From JBFHRE01 sp041746105 (GTDB lineage: Bacteria > Actinomycetota > Acidimicrobiia > Spongiisociales > ZC4RG35), in the NCBI GenBank assembly GCA_041746105.1, contig JBGTHP010000018.1, forward strand, positions 49,804 through 113,803: DNA of 64,000 nucleotides, in the 5' to 3' direction. A model generated the notes under the pieces. That model saw only the letters and a list, made by a program, of their open reading frames with translations. It made no database searches and was not told where the DNA came from. Position 1 is the stretch's first letter, and the number at the start of each line of letters is the position of its first letter. The position numbers were made by a program, and so were the translations under genes. Shown here one piece after another: positions 53,301-61,797 of the stretch.

Positions 53301-53330
53301 GGGGGAAGGCTAGGCGATGACCGCGCTCTC

Positions 53331-54683
53331 TCAGAACAGGGTCAGGTATCGGTCGGTCTCGTACAGCGAAACCGAAGAATGCCAGTCCATGAACTCCCGA
53401 CGTTTGATCTCGGCGAAGTAGTCGATGTAATCGCCGCCAGGAACCTTGCCCAGTGCCGAGCGAAGGACATCGTCTCCGACCAGATGGTCCACCGCATGGA
53501 GCAGTGTCGGCGGCATCGCGGCTATCCCGCGTTCTGCCACGACCCGGGGATCCTGTTTGTAGAGGTTGTCGGTGTTGGGTTCGCCGGGATCGAGTTTGCG
53601 CTCGATGCCGTCGAGGCCCGCCGCCAGCTGCACCGTGAACGCCAGATACGGGTTGGCGGCTCCGTCGACGCCGCGATGTTCCACCCTGCCTGCGTCAGGA
53701 ATCCGCAGCATTTGGGTTCTGTTGTTGGACCCGTAAGTCGCGTAGGCCGGTGCCCACGTGGCACCCGACGTCGGTGGTCCTACCCCCATCCGCTTGTACG
53801 AATTCACGATCGGGCAGGTGACGGCCACCATCGCGGAGGCGTGCTCGATCAACCCGCCGACGTAGTGATATGCCATCTCTGACAATCCGAGCCCGCGGGG
53901 GTCGTCGCGGTCGAGGAAGAGTTCGGTGTCGCCCAACCACATGCTCTGATGGGTGTGCAGACCGCTTCCGGTCAGGTGGGCGAATGGCTTCGGCATGAAC
54001 GTCGCCGCCATGCCGGCTTCTTGGGCGAGCGTGTGCACCATGTACCGGAAGAAGATCAGGCGGTCGGCGGTGGTGAGGGCGTCGTCGTATGCGAAGTTCT
54101 GTTCGAACTGGCCGTTGGCGTCCTCGTGGTCGTTGGCGTAGTTCGTCCATCCGAGTTGGTTCACGTATTTCGACACGGTGGTGAGATGCGGCAACATTCT
54201 CGTCAGGCCCTTGGCGTCGTAACAGGGCAGTTGCATCGTGTCGATCGGGTCGGCGAGTTCAATGCCCCCACCGGACTTCCGGCGAACCAGGAAATACTCG
54301 GCCTCGACTCCGACGTTGAAGGTCCAACCCTTCTTCGAGACCGTTTCGAGGTAGTTCTTGAGAATGAGCCGAGGCGTATACGGCCAGGGCTCGCCGTCCA
54401 CGGCGATATCGCACTGCAGTACCGCCAGTTCCGGATTCCACGGGACTTGGATGTAAGAAGCCGGGTCGGGTACTGCGATCATGTCAGGGTCGGCCTGGGT
54501 CTGGCCCATGGGGCCGGCGGCGAAACCGGCGAAACCGGCACCGCCTCCCATCATCACGTCGAACGCCTCGATCGGAACCAACTTGGCACAGGCTTTGCCG
54601 TGCATGTCTACAAACATCACGAGGAAGAACCGCACTCCATCGGCTTCAGATCGGCGGCGGAGCTCGGTTGTTGCTTCATCCAT
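53331..54683 (-). CDS. Glutamine-synthetase family ligase 2 (GlnT/GmaS type)
   Basis: This 450-residue protein matches the GlnT (type III)/gamma-glutamylmethylamide synthetase group: FVDMHGKACAKLVP, GAGFAGFAAGPMGQ, VEAEYFLVRR, ANDHEDANGQFEQNF, PKPFAHLTGSGLHTHQSMW and RTQMLRIPDAGRVEHRG. The ATG 54683 has a near-perfect AAGGAGGT ribosome site, so the upstream extension is rejected. It is divergent from glx set 2 and best fits GmaS in the window. Ammonia versus methylamine as substrate cannot be settled by sequence. Confidence 0.88.
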   Translation of the reverse strand: MDEATTELRRRSEADGVRFFLVMFVDMHGKACAKLVPIEAFDVMMGGGAGFAGFAAGPMGQTQADPDMIAVPDPASYIQVPWNPELAVLQCDIAVDGEPWPYTPRLILKNYLETVSKKGWTFNVGVEAEYFLVRRKSGGGIELADPIDTMQLPCYDAKGLTRMLPHLTTVSKYVNQLGWTNYANDHEDANGQFEQNFAYDDALTTADRLIFFRYMVHTLAQEAGMAATFMPKPFAHLTGSGLHTHQSMWLGDTELFLDRDDPRGLGLSEMAYHYVGGLIEHASAMVAVTCPIVNSYKRMGVGPPTSGATWAPAYATYGSNNRTQMLRIPDAGRVEHRGVDGAANPYLAFTVQLAAGLDGIERKLDPGEPNTDNLYKQDPRVVAERGIAAMPPTLLHAVDHLVGDDVLRSALGKVPGGDYIDYFAEIKRREFMDWHSSVSLYETDRYLTLF

Positions 54684-54822
54684 GGGAACCTCCTTAGAAA
54701 CTGCCACAGAATCTAGGAAAGCGTTGCATGTCCATGTCGTTGAGGTAGCCATTTTCTTGGTCGGAAGTTTCCCGCTCTGCAACTTCGAGTAACACCTGTA
54801 AACCTGGTACGCTCGGGCGATC

Positions 54823-55698
54823 GTGTGCGGGATCATCGGACTTCACCTTCGTGACGCTGCTTTGGAAGACCAGTTGGGTCACCTGGCATCGGAAATGCTC
54901 GTGGCCATGACGGACCGCGGACCCGATTCCTCCGGCATCGCCGTATACGAAGACGACGCCCTCGGTCGTTGGAAATATTCACTGCGAGCCAAGGCCCCCG
55001 GTCGCGATTGGTCGCAACTCGGTCAGCTGCTGGGCGCCGAGGTCAGAGAGGTGGGCACCGATGCCGTTCTGGCATCGTCCACCGATCCGGCCGAGTTCCT
55101 GAAGAGCCTCGCCTCCGAGGCCCCCGACATCTCGGTTGTGAGTTGGGGCTCCGCTCTCGAGGTTTTCAAAGATGTCGGAACTCCTCAGGAGATTTGTGAC
55201 CGTCACGGGATATGGGCCCGGTCGGGGTATCAGGCGATCGGGCACACCAGAATGGCCACCGAGTCGGCCGTCACCACCGGGCACTCCCATCCGTTCTCTC
55301 CGGCCGCGGATTTGTGCTTCGTCCACAACGGTTCTTTCTCGAACTATTTTTCCGTGCGCCGCGATTTGGAGGCCGAGGGCATCGTTTTCGACACCGATAA
55401 CGACACCGAGGTGGGTGCCAGGCTCGTCGCTTTGGAGATGGCCAGGGGTGCCGATCTTGGTGACGCTTTATCCGCGCTGATGAAAAAGATGGATGGTTTC
55501 TACACCCTGTTGGTGTCCACGAAGGACCAGTTCGCGGTGGTCCGCGATCCATTTGCGTGCAAGCCGGCGGTTGTCGCCGAGACCCCCCAATATGTTGCGA
55601 TGGCATCGGAGTATCGGGCGCTGGCAGGGCTTCCGGAGATAGAGAAGGCCGAAGTGTTCGAACCCATGCCGCAGGAGATCCACGTGTGGACACGCTGA
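54823..55698 (+). CDS. Class II glutamine amidotransferase subunit (GlxB/MgsA-like), set 2
   Basis: This 291-residue paralogue of the 45497 gene begins GTG-TGC, so Cys2 is the nucleophile (CGIIGLH). GHTRMATES and FVHNGSFSNYF are conserved. It overlaps the next gene by 13 bases. No ribosome site is obvious. The divergent ligase gene starts 139 bases away on the other strand. Confidence 0.87.
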   Translation: MCGIIGLHLRDAALEDQLGHLASEMLVAMTDRGPDSSGIAVYEDDALGRWKYSLRAKAPGRDWSQLGQLLGAEVREVGTDAVLASSTDPAEFLKSLASEAPDISVVSWGSALEVFKDVGTPQEICDRHGIWARSGYQAIGHTRMATESAVTTGHSHPFSPAADLCFVHNGSFSNYFSVRRDLEAEGIVFDTDNDTEVGARLVALEMARGADLGDALSALMKKMDGFYTLLVSTKDQFAVVRDPFACKPAVVAETPQYVAMASEYRALAGLPEIEKAEVFEPMPQEIHVWTR

Positions 55699-56363
55699 GT
55701 TGCGCCGAGTTGGCGACGCGTGAGATCAATCAAGCACTACGCGCCTTGCCCGACGGATCCGAGGTCCTCATCGCCGAACCCCGCGGTCGTCACAGCCTGG
55801 CAGTGGGGTTGACCAACCGCATCGATGTCACGATCGATGGGAATGCCGGCTACTACGTGGGAGGGCTGTGTGACGGTCCGAACATCACAGTGAACGGTTT
55901 TGTCGGATGGGGAGTAGGCGAGAACCTCATGTCTGGGAGCATCCGCGTACATGGCAACGCTTCGGAGTCGGCCGGCGCGAGCGCTCACGGCGGCCTGATT
56001 GCCATCGAAGGCGACGCATCGCTTCGAACCGGAATCTCGCTCAAAGGCGGGACCATCGTGGTTGCAGGGAGTGTTGGCTCCATGAGCGCGTTCATGGCTC
56101 AGGCCGGAACGATTCTGGTTGGTGGTGACGCTGGAGAAGCTCTCGGCGATTCACTGTACGAGGCGATCGTCTACGTAGCCGGTGACATTCGAAGCCTCGG
56201 CTCCGACGCTCGTCGCGAGGACCTCACCGCCGCCGACATCCTGAAGGTCAAAGAACTCGTGGCGGCCACCGGGTTCGATCACATCGAACCGGAGAACGTG
56301 AAACGAATCGCATCGGCCAAGGAATTGTACAACTTCGATGCCGTGAAAGCGCACAAATACTGA
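55686..56363 (+). CDS. GltB C-terminal beta-helix subunit (GlxC/MgsB-like), set 2
   Basis: This 225-residue beta-helix protein has repeats GLCDGPNITVNGFVGWGVGE, GNASESAGASAHGG, GTIVVAGSVGSMS and GTILVGGDAGEALGDS. It is 36 residues shorter than the set 1 version at the N-terminus. The GTG 55686 start lies inside the preceding gene, and its stop overlaps the next ATG by one base. Confidence 0.87.
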   Translation: MDTLSCAELATREINQALRALPDGSEVLIAEPRGRHSLAVGLTNRIDVTIDGNAGYYVGGLCDGPNITVNGFVGWGVGENLMSGSIRVHGNASESAGASAHGGLIAIEGDASLRTGISLKGGTIVVAGSVGSMSAFMAQAGTILVGGDAGEALGDSLYEAIVYVAGDIRSLGSDARREDLTAADILKVKELVAATGFDHIEPENVKRIASAKELYNFDAVKAHKY

Positions 56364-57739
56364 TGGATCCATCCAGCAAGGAACCTTCTGCCCCCGCCCA
56401 GCCCCGCTCCCATCCGCTGCGGCCGAGCCACACGTTCCCGGCGAGCGTGCTCGACCAAATTCACACTATGGCTGAGGAGGGGCGTTACGAGATCCGGGGT
56501 TGGGGGGCCAAGCGGGTTCTTCCCACGTTCGACGACCTCGTGTTCATCTCGGCCTCTGCGTCTAGATATCCGCTGGAGGGATATCGCGAGCAGTGTGAAA
56601 CCAAGACGGTTCTCGGAAGTCGATTCGCCTCAAAACCTATCGTCCTTGACATCCCGATCACGATCGCCGGAATGAGTTTCGGATCATTGTCGGCGCATGC
56701 CAAAGAATCGCTCGGACGGGCGGCGACTTCGGTTGGGACTTCCACCACCACCGGCGACGGCGGGATGACGTCCGAAGAGCGGATGGCATCGAAACATCTC
56801 GTGTACCAGTGTCTTCCGTCACGATACGGGTTCAACCCAGAGGACCTCCGAAAGGCGGACGCGGTTGAGGTCGTCATCGGTCAGGGCGCCAAGCCCGGCG
56901 GTGGCGGAATGCTGCTCGGTCAGAAGGTCTCCGAGCGGGTGGCGGGCATGCGGACCTTGCCGGCCGGCATCGACCAGCGGTCTGCCAGCCGCCACCCGGA
57001 CTGGACCGGTCCCGACGACCTCGTGATCAAGATCGAAGAGCTGCGGGAGGCGACCAACTGGGAGAAGCCGATCTACGTCAAGGTCGGGGCGACCCGAGTT
57101 GAGAACGACGTCAAGCTGGCGGTGGCGGCCGGCGCAGATGTTGTGGTCGTGGATGGGCTTCAGGGCGGGACCGGAGCCACCCAGGAGGTCTTCATCGAGC
57201 ATGCCGGGATTCCGACTCTGGCGGCGGTGAGGATTGCGGCGGACGCCCTTCGTGATATCGGGAAACAGCATGAGGTTCAATTGATCGTGTCCGGTGGGAT
57301 TCGTTCTGGCGCGGATGTGGCGAAGGCATTGGCATTGGGCGCCACCGCGGTGTCGATCGGTGTCGCCTCGCTCGTGGCGCTCGGTTGCAACCGGTCGGCC
57401 TGGTTCGACGGCACCGATTGGGTTGACGCCACTGACGACTACTCGGCGCTTGGGACCAGCCCCGGGTACTGCCACCACTGCCACACCGGTCAATGCCCGG
57501 TCGGCGTCACGACCCAGGACCCGGTTCTCGAAAGCCGTCTGGATCCCGACGTGGGAGCCCGATGGGTGACGAATTATCTGCGGGCGATGACGATGGAGTT
57601 GACCACAATGGCGCGGGCGTGCGGGAAGTCGAACGTCCACAACCTCGAGCGCGAAGATCTCGTGGCCCTCACCATCGAGGCGGCGGCGATGGCGGGCGTG
57701 CCGTTGGCCGGCACCACTTGGATTCCCGGGCGGTCCTGA
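56363..57739 (+). CDS. Glutamate synthase-like FMN subunit (GlxD/MgsC), set 2
   Basis: This 458-residue paralogue of the 47211 gene keeps the FMN barrel (VVVDGLQGGTGATQEV, LIVSGGIRSGADVAKALALG) and iron-sulphur cysteines (HCHTGQCPVGVTTQDP). It has a roughly 15-residue insertion before the cysteines (NRSAWFDGTDWVDATDDYSA) that set 1 lacks. It completes the second synthase set. Confidence 0.9.
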   Translation: MDPSSKEPSAPAQPRSHPLRPSHTFPASVLDQIHTMAEEGRYEIRGWGAKRVLPTFDDLVFISASASRYPLEGYREQCETKTVLGSRFASKPIVLDIPITIAGMSFGSLSAHAKESLGRAATSVGTSTTTGDGGMTSEERMASKHLVYQCLPSRYGFNPEDLRKADAVEVVIGQGAKPGGGGMLLGQKVSERVAGMRTLPAGIDQRSASRHPDWTGPDDLVIKIEELREATNWEKPIYVKVGATRVENDVKLAVAAGADVVVVDGLQGGTGATQEVFIEHAGIPTLAAVRIAADALRDIGKQHEVQLIVSGGIRSGADVAKALALGATAVSIGVASLVALGCNRSAWFDGTDWVDATDDYSALGTSPGYCHHCHTGQCPVGVTTQDPVLESRLDPDVGARWVTNYLRAMTMELTTMARACGKSNVHNLEREDLVALTIEAAAMAGVPLAGTTWIPGRS

Positions 57740-57820
57740 GCGGATCGGGTGGTCTTGGCCTCGTTTTGCGCGGCATTGCCGGCGACGCGCCCTCGACCTT
57801 GTTCGTAGACTGCCTGCCTC

Positions 57821-60800
57821 GTGCAGGCTTTTCTCTTTACAGATCTCGAATCGAGCACGCGGCTGTGGGAGCAACACCCCGACCAAATGCAGCCGGCTTT
57901 ATCTCGACACGACGACATCGTCCGCAGAGCAGTCGCCGCGGCCTCGGGTGAGGTCGTAAAGACGACCGGTGACGGCATGCTGGCGGTCTTCGCGTCAGTG
58001 GCGGCAGCCCTCGAAGCAGCGGTCGCGGCTCAGGCAGAGCTCATCGTCGAGGACTGGCCGACTCCAGAACCGCTCCGAGTGCGGATGGGGATTCATGCCG
58101 GCGATAGCGAGTCACGTGACGGCGACTTTTTCGGACCGGCCGTCAATCGGGCGGCCCGCATCATGGCCGCCGCCCACGGGACCCAAGTGTTGGTTTCGGG
58201 CGTGGTGGCGGACATGGCGGTCGGATCATTCGAAGGTGAGTTCCGGGATCTGGGAGTTCACCGGCTCAAGGATCTCACTTTGCCGGAACACCTCTACCAG
58301 TTGATGCATCACCGCATTCCCTCTGAGTTTCCACCGCCGGCCACGCTCGAAGCGCGCCCCAACAACCTCCCGTCGCAAGTTTCGGAGTTCTTCGGGCGAG
58401 TTGACGAACTCTCGACGATCAGGCTGATGCTTGGTTCGCCCGCTACCCGGCTTCTCACACTGACCGGTCCTGGGGGAGCCGGGAAGACCCGCCTCGGGCT
58501 GCAGGCGGCGGCAGAGCAGCTGAGCGACTTTCGTGATGGGGTCTTTTTTGTCGACCTGGCACCAGAGACCGATGCCGATTCGGCTTACGAGTCGATCGCC
58601 AGAGTCCTGGCGTTTCCGGTAGCAGGGGGTGGAAATCCCCTGGACGTTCTCAAGTCGAGACTGCGGGACCGGCAAACTCTGTTGGTTCTCGACAACTTCG
58701 AGCAGGTCACGGTGGCGTCGCCCGGCGTCGCCCAGCTCGTCCAGAGCTGTCCCGAGGTCAAGATCCTCGTCACCAGTCGCGAGGCCTTGCGAGTGCGAGC
58801 AGAGCACGTGTTCCCTGTTCCACCCCTCGGGCTTCCCCACCCGCAATGGTCGGTGGAGGAAATCGCCGCCACCGAGTCGGTGCGGCTGTTCGTCGAACGC
58901 GCCCGCACCGTCAAACCTGGCTTCGCCCTCGCGGCGGAAACTGCGTCCACGGTGGCAGAAATCTGTCTTCGGCTCGATGGGCTGCCACTGGCGATCGAAT
59001 TGGCTGCAGCACGCCTCAACGTGTTCACACCGTCTGAATTGATGGGACGTTTGCGGGAGCGTCTCGATGTTCTCGGGGCCGGGGGAAGGGATCTCCCCGC
59101 CCGCCAGCGCACCCTGTGGGGTGCCATCGGATGGAGCTACGAACTTCTCGACGAACTCGAGTGTGAAATCTTCGAGATGATGGCCGTCTTCTCGCCCGTC
59201 GGATTTGAGGCTCTCGAGGCCGTTGCCACCAAGGCTCTCGATCGTCCCTCGATCCTCGACGCATTGGCGTCGCTCGTCGACAAGAGTCTCATACGGAGTG
59301 ACGATTTCGGGGGACATCGCCGCTTCTCCATGCTCCAGACGATGAAGGAGTACGCCGCCGAACGGCTGGCCGAGTCATCGGATCGGGAGCATCGGGTCCG
59401 GGACGCCCATGCGAGGTTCTTCTCAGATCTCGCTTTGCGAGTGGGAGGTGGTCTCCGCGGGGACGGACGAGCGGCGGCCCTCGACGAGTTGGCGGCGGCC
59501 ATCGGAAATCTTCGAACGGCTTGGCGGTTTTGGGTCGATCAGGGGGATTTGGTGCAGATCTTTGCGCTGATTGACACCCTCTGGGCTCTGCATGACGCCA
59601 AGGGGTGGTACCACTCGGCGATCGAGCTGGCCAACGACGCCCTCGGTGTTCTCGCGGCGACGGAGCCGACGACCGAGCTGTCCACCGACGAGTTGACCCT
59701 GCGCACGAGCCTGGCTCGCGCCTTGATGGCGGTGCAGGGTTATACGGCGGAGGTGGAGGAGGCATTCAAGAAGGTCCTCGAATTGTCGGACGCGAGCGGC
59801 GGTTTGACCGCCCAGCGCTTCCCGGTGCTGAGGGCGCTCGCCACCTATTACATGAACGTCGCCAACTTCGAGGCAGCCGCGAGAGTCGGGGTCGAGCTAT
59901 TGGAGTTGGCCGAGCGGGACGACGACGCCACGATCCAGGTCGACGCCCACTACGTCTTTGGGGCAGCCGCTGCCTTCGCCGGGGATCTCGCCACCGGTCT
60001 TCCTCATCTCGATCGAGCCATCGAGTTATTTGACCCCAAGATCCATCCGGCCGGACGGTTTCGGCTGGGGCCGAGTCAGGGTGTTGTTGCCCGTATGGCC
60101 TCGGGCCTACTCCTCTGGCAGTGCGGAGATCTCGAGCGGGCGGTGACCCGCATCGATGAGGCGCTGGTGATCGCTCGTGACCTCGACCATCCCTTTTCGC
60201 TTGCCTATGGCCTCTATCACCATGGCCTTTTCCAGGTTTATCGTGGCCGCTTCGAGGTTGCCCGAGAACGGGCGATCGAACTGGCGCAGGTCGCCGGAAC
60301 CCACGATTACGCCGTGTGGAGCACGCTGGCTTCGGTTCTCGAAGGGGCCGCGCTCACCGGGCTCGGCCGGGAGGAGCAGGGTTTGGAGCTGACCGAGGCG
60401 GGGGTGCGTCTTTACATGGGCCTCACCACGCCGCCGGTGTTCTGGCCTTTGATCCTGGCTTTGCGAGGCAAGGTGTTCGCGGCCGCGGGCGACTTGGAAC
60501 GCGGGTTGGAACTGGTCGACGAAGCGATCGAGAAGAGCGGTGCCCAGGAACCAATCTCGCCCGAGTTCCGCGTTCTGCGTGGGGACATCCTGCAGATGTT
60601 CGCCGAGCCAGATCCAGCAGAGGTCGAGGGTGCCTATGAAGCCGCCATTCGAGGAGCTCGGGCGGTAGGGCTTGGGCTGGTCGAGCTGCAGGCCCTGACC
60701 CGAATCGTCGCCCTGAGACGTTCGACCGGCCTGAAACCGGACAGGTCGGGCGAACTGCGACGCGCCTTTGACGCGTTTACCGGGGGGTTCGGGGAACATG

Positions 60801-60832
60801 ATCTGTTGGTGGCGGCGGCTCTATTGGAGTGA
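57821..60832 (+). CDS. Adenylate cyclase-STAND ATPase-TPR regulatory protein
   Basis: This 1003-residue protein has an N-terminal class III cyclase domain (residues 1-165; FLFTDLESST with metal Asp8, KTTGDGMLAVF, FGPAVNRAARI) with all catalytic positions present. An NB-ARC/STAND ATPase follows (about 180-500; Walker A GPGGAGKTR, Walker B LLVLDNFEQ, LVTSREALR), then a long TPR-like helical region to the end. It lacks the C-terminal LuxR HTH often found in related proteins, so output may be cyclic nucleotide. The start is a GTG. Confidence 0.85.
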   Translation: MQAFLFTDLESSTRLWEQHPDQMQPALSRHDDIVRRAVAAASGEVVKTTGDGMLAVFASVAAALEAAVAAQAELIVEDWPTPEPLRVRMGIHAGDSESRDGDFFGPAVNRAARIMAAAHGTQVLVSGVVADMAVGSFEGEFRDLGVHRLKDLTLPEHLYQLMHHRIPSEFPPPATLEARPNNLPSQVSEFFGRVDELSTIRLMLGSPATRLLTLTGPGGAGKTRLGLQAAAEQLSDFRDGVFFVDLAPETDADSAYESIARVLAFPVAGGGNPLDVLKSRLRDRQTLLVLDNFEQVTVASPGVAQLVQSCPEVKILVTSREALRVRAEHVFPVPPLGLPHPQWSVEEIAATESVRLFVERARTVKPGFALAAETASTVAEICLRLDGLPLAIELAAARLNVFTPSELMGRLRERLDVLGAGGRDLPARQRTLWGAIGWSYELLDELECEIFEMMAVFSPVGFEALEAVATKALDRPSILDALASLVDKSLIRSDDFGGHRRFSMLQTMKEYAAERLAESSDREHRVRDAHARFFSDLALRVGGGLRGDGRAAALDELAAAIGNLRTAWRFWVDQGDLVQIFALIDTLWALHDAKGWYHSAIELANDALGVLAATEPTTELSTDELTLRTSLARALMAVQGYTAEVEEAFKKVLELSDASGGLTAQRFPVLRALATYYMNVANFEAAARVGVELLELAERDDDATIQVDAHYVFGAAAAFAGDLATGLPHLDRAIELFDPKIHPAGRFRLGPSQGVVARMASGLLLWQCGDLERAVTRIDEALVIARDLDHPFSLAYGLYHHGLFQVYRGRFEVARERAIELAQVAGTHDYAVWSTLASVLEGAALTGLGREEQGLELTEAGVRLYMGLTTPPVFWPLILALRGKVFAAAGDLERGLELVDEAIEKSGAQEPISPEFRVLRGDILQMFAEPDPAEVEGAYEAAIRGARAVGLGLVELQALTRIVALRRSTGLKPDRSGELRRAFDAFTGGFGEHDLLVAAALLE

Positions 60833-60897
60833 CCCGATTCGGCCTCTCCGGGTGATTCGAGCGGCTTAGGCTCGTAGGTAACCGGTTGGAGGTTGCC

Positions 60898-61327
60898 ATG
60901 AATCAATTGGCGATGGTTGCCGGGATCATGCGCGGGGAAGAAGTGATCCGCTACCCCAACGACGAGATCTTCTTTCGTGGTGTTGGCCACGGCAATGTGC
61001 AGGTGATCGAGTACTTCAGCACCGATTCAGAGGGCTCACCGTTCCATTCCCACCAATGGGACGAAATCGAGGATCGTCATTGACGGCGAAGTCGAGTTCC
61101 TCGTGGGTGAGGAGGTCGAGGTGGGGGGTCCGGGGACGGTACAGTTCCTACCGGCGGGAGTGCCACACGCGGTACGGGTTCCGGTCGGGTCTGCCCGGAT
61201 CGTATATGTGACAATCGGACCGCACTGCGACGGCTTTGCCCGTGAGATCGCCCGACTGATGGCCGAAGGTGCCGACCAGCAGGAGTTTGTCGCTCGGGCA
61301 GCCGAGTTCGGAGTGACCCTCGGTTGA
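60898..61327 (+). pseudogene. Cupin protein, single-base frameshift
   Basis: ATG 60898 (with TTGGAGG upstream) reads a cupin start through HSHQWDEIE, then hits TGA at 61081. The correct continuation, IVIDGEVEFLVGEEVEVG and FLPAGVPHAVRV, is in the next frame. Dropping one G near 61071 gives a continuous 142-residue cupin; the 430-nt span is one base over a multiple of three. It may be real decay or a sequencing error. Confidence 0.75.
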
Positions 61328-61460
61328 AGATGCGGTCGAGCGCCGCCCGACCGACATCCTGTGACGCGTTTGGGACCTGCCCTTCCTTTCGGCGCCATGG
61401 GCGTTCGAGTCACCGGACTGGTATATGCGCCCGAGCATTGCAATACTTGCCGGGTTCCAT

Positions 61461-61574
61461 GCGCCCGTAGCTCAATTGGATAGAGCGTCTGACTACGGAG
61501 TATCCGCCACTGAACGCTGTGCTGACCAGGGAAAACGCAGGTCAGCCACGAGCGTGAAGGCCGGAATCAGACGC
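61461..61574 (+). ncRNA. tRNA-Arg 5'-half/hairpin element, copy 1
   Basis: The first 39 bases (GCGCCCGTAGCTCAATTGGA... to CTACGGA) equal the 5' half of a tRNA-Arg(ACG), with an intact D arm. A 67-base insertion follows, then TCAGACGC, which pairs with GCGTCTGA (61485-61492). Inside, ACGCT/AGCGT (61514-61518/61551-61555) and GCTGACC/GGTCAGC (61521-61527/61540-61546) form nested stems. No T arm or 3' acceptor follows. Copy 2 has the same length with 12 substitutions. CAATACT at 61441-61447 could be a -10 box. Function unknown. Confidence 0.55.
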
Positions 61575-61797
61575 TGTTGATCTGATGGTTTGGAGCGTCC
61601 CTGTCTGGTGGCGGTTTATCAGGTCATCCCGTCCTCGTTATCCGATGACGAAACTCAAACGAGCTCTGCAGTCTCGGGGCCCACAGAACGTGTTGCTGAT
61701 TCCGTTGACGGCGAGGCCGCTCCCTGGGTTCTGACTCAGTCCGACTTGGCCGATTTGGGATTCGTATACTCCGCGCTTAGGGCAAAAGCGAGGAGAG
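61575..61797 (+). other. Gene-free leader of the aminotransferase-like gene
   Basis: These 223 bases contain no supported gene. TATACT at 61766-61771 is a possible -10 box about 27 bases before the ATG, and AGGAGAG precedes the start codon. No clear -35 was found. Confidence 0.4.

Noticed and set aside
61461..61574. Functional tRNA-Arg with an intron
   Set aside because: No T arm or 3' acceptor strand exists after the anticodon stem, and the 67-base insert is too short for a group I intron and shows no recognisable P3-P7 core.
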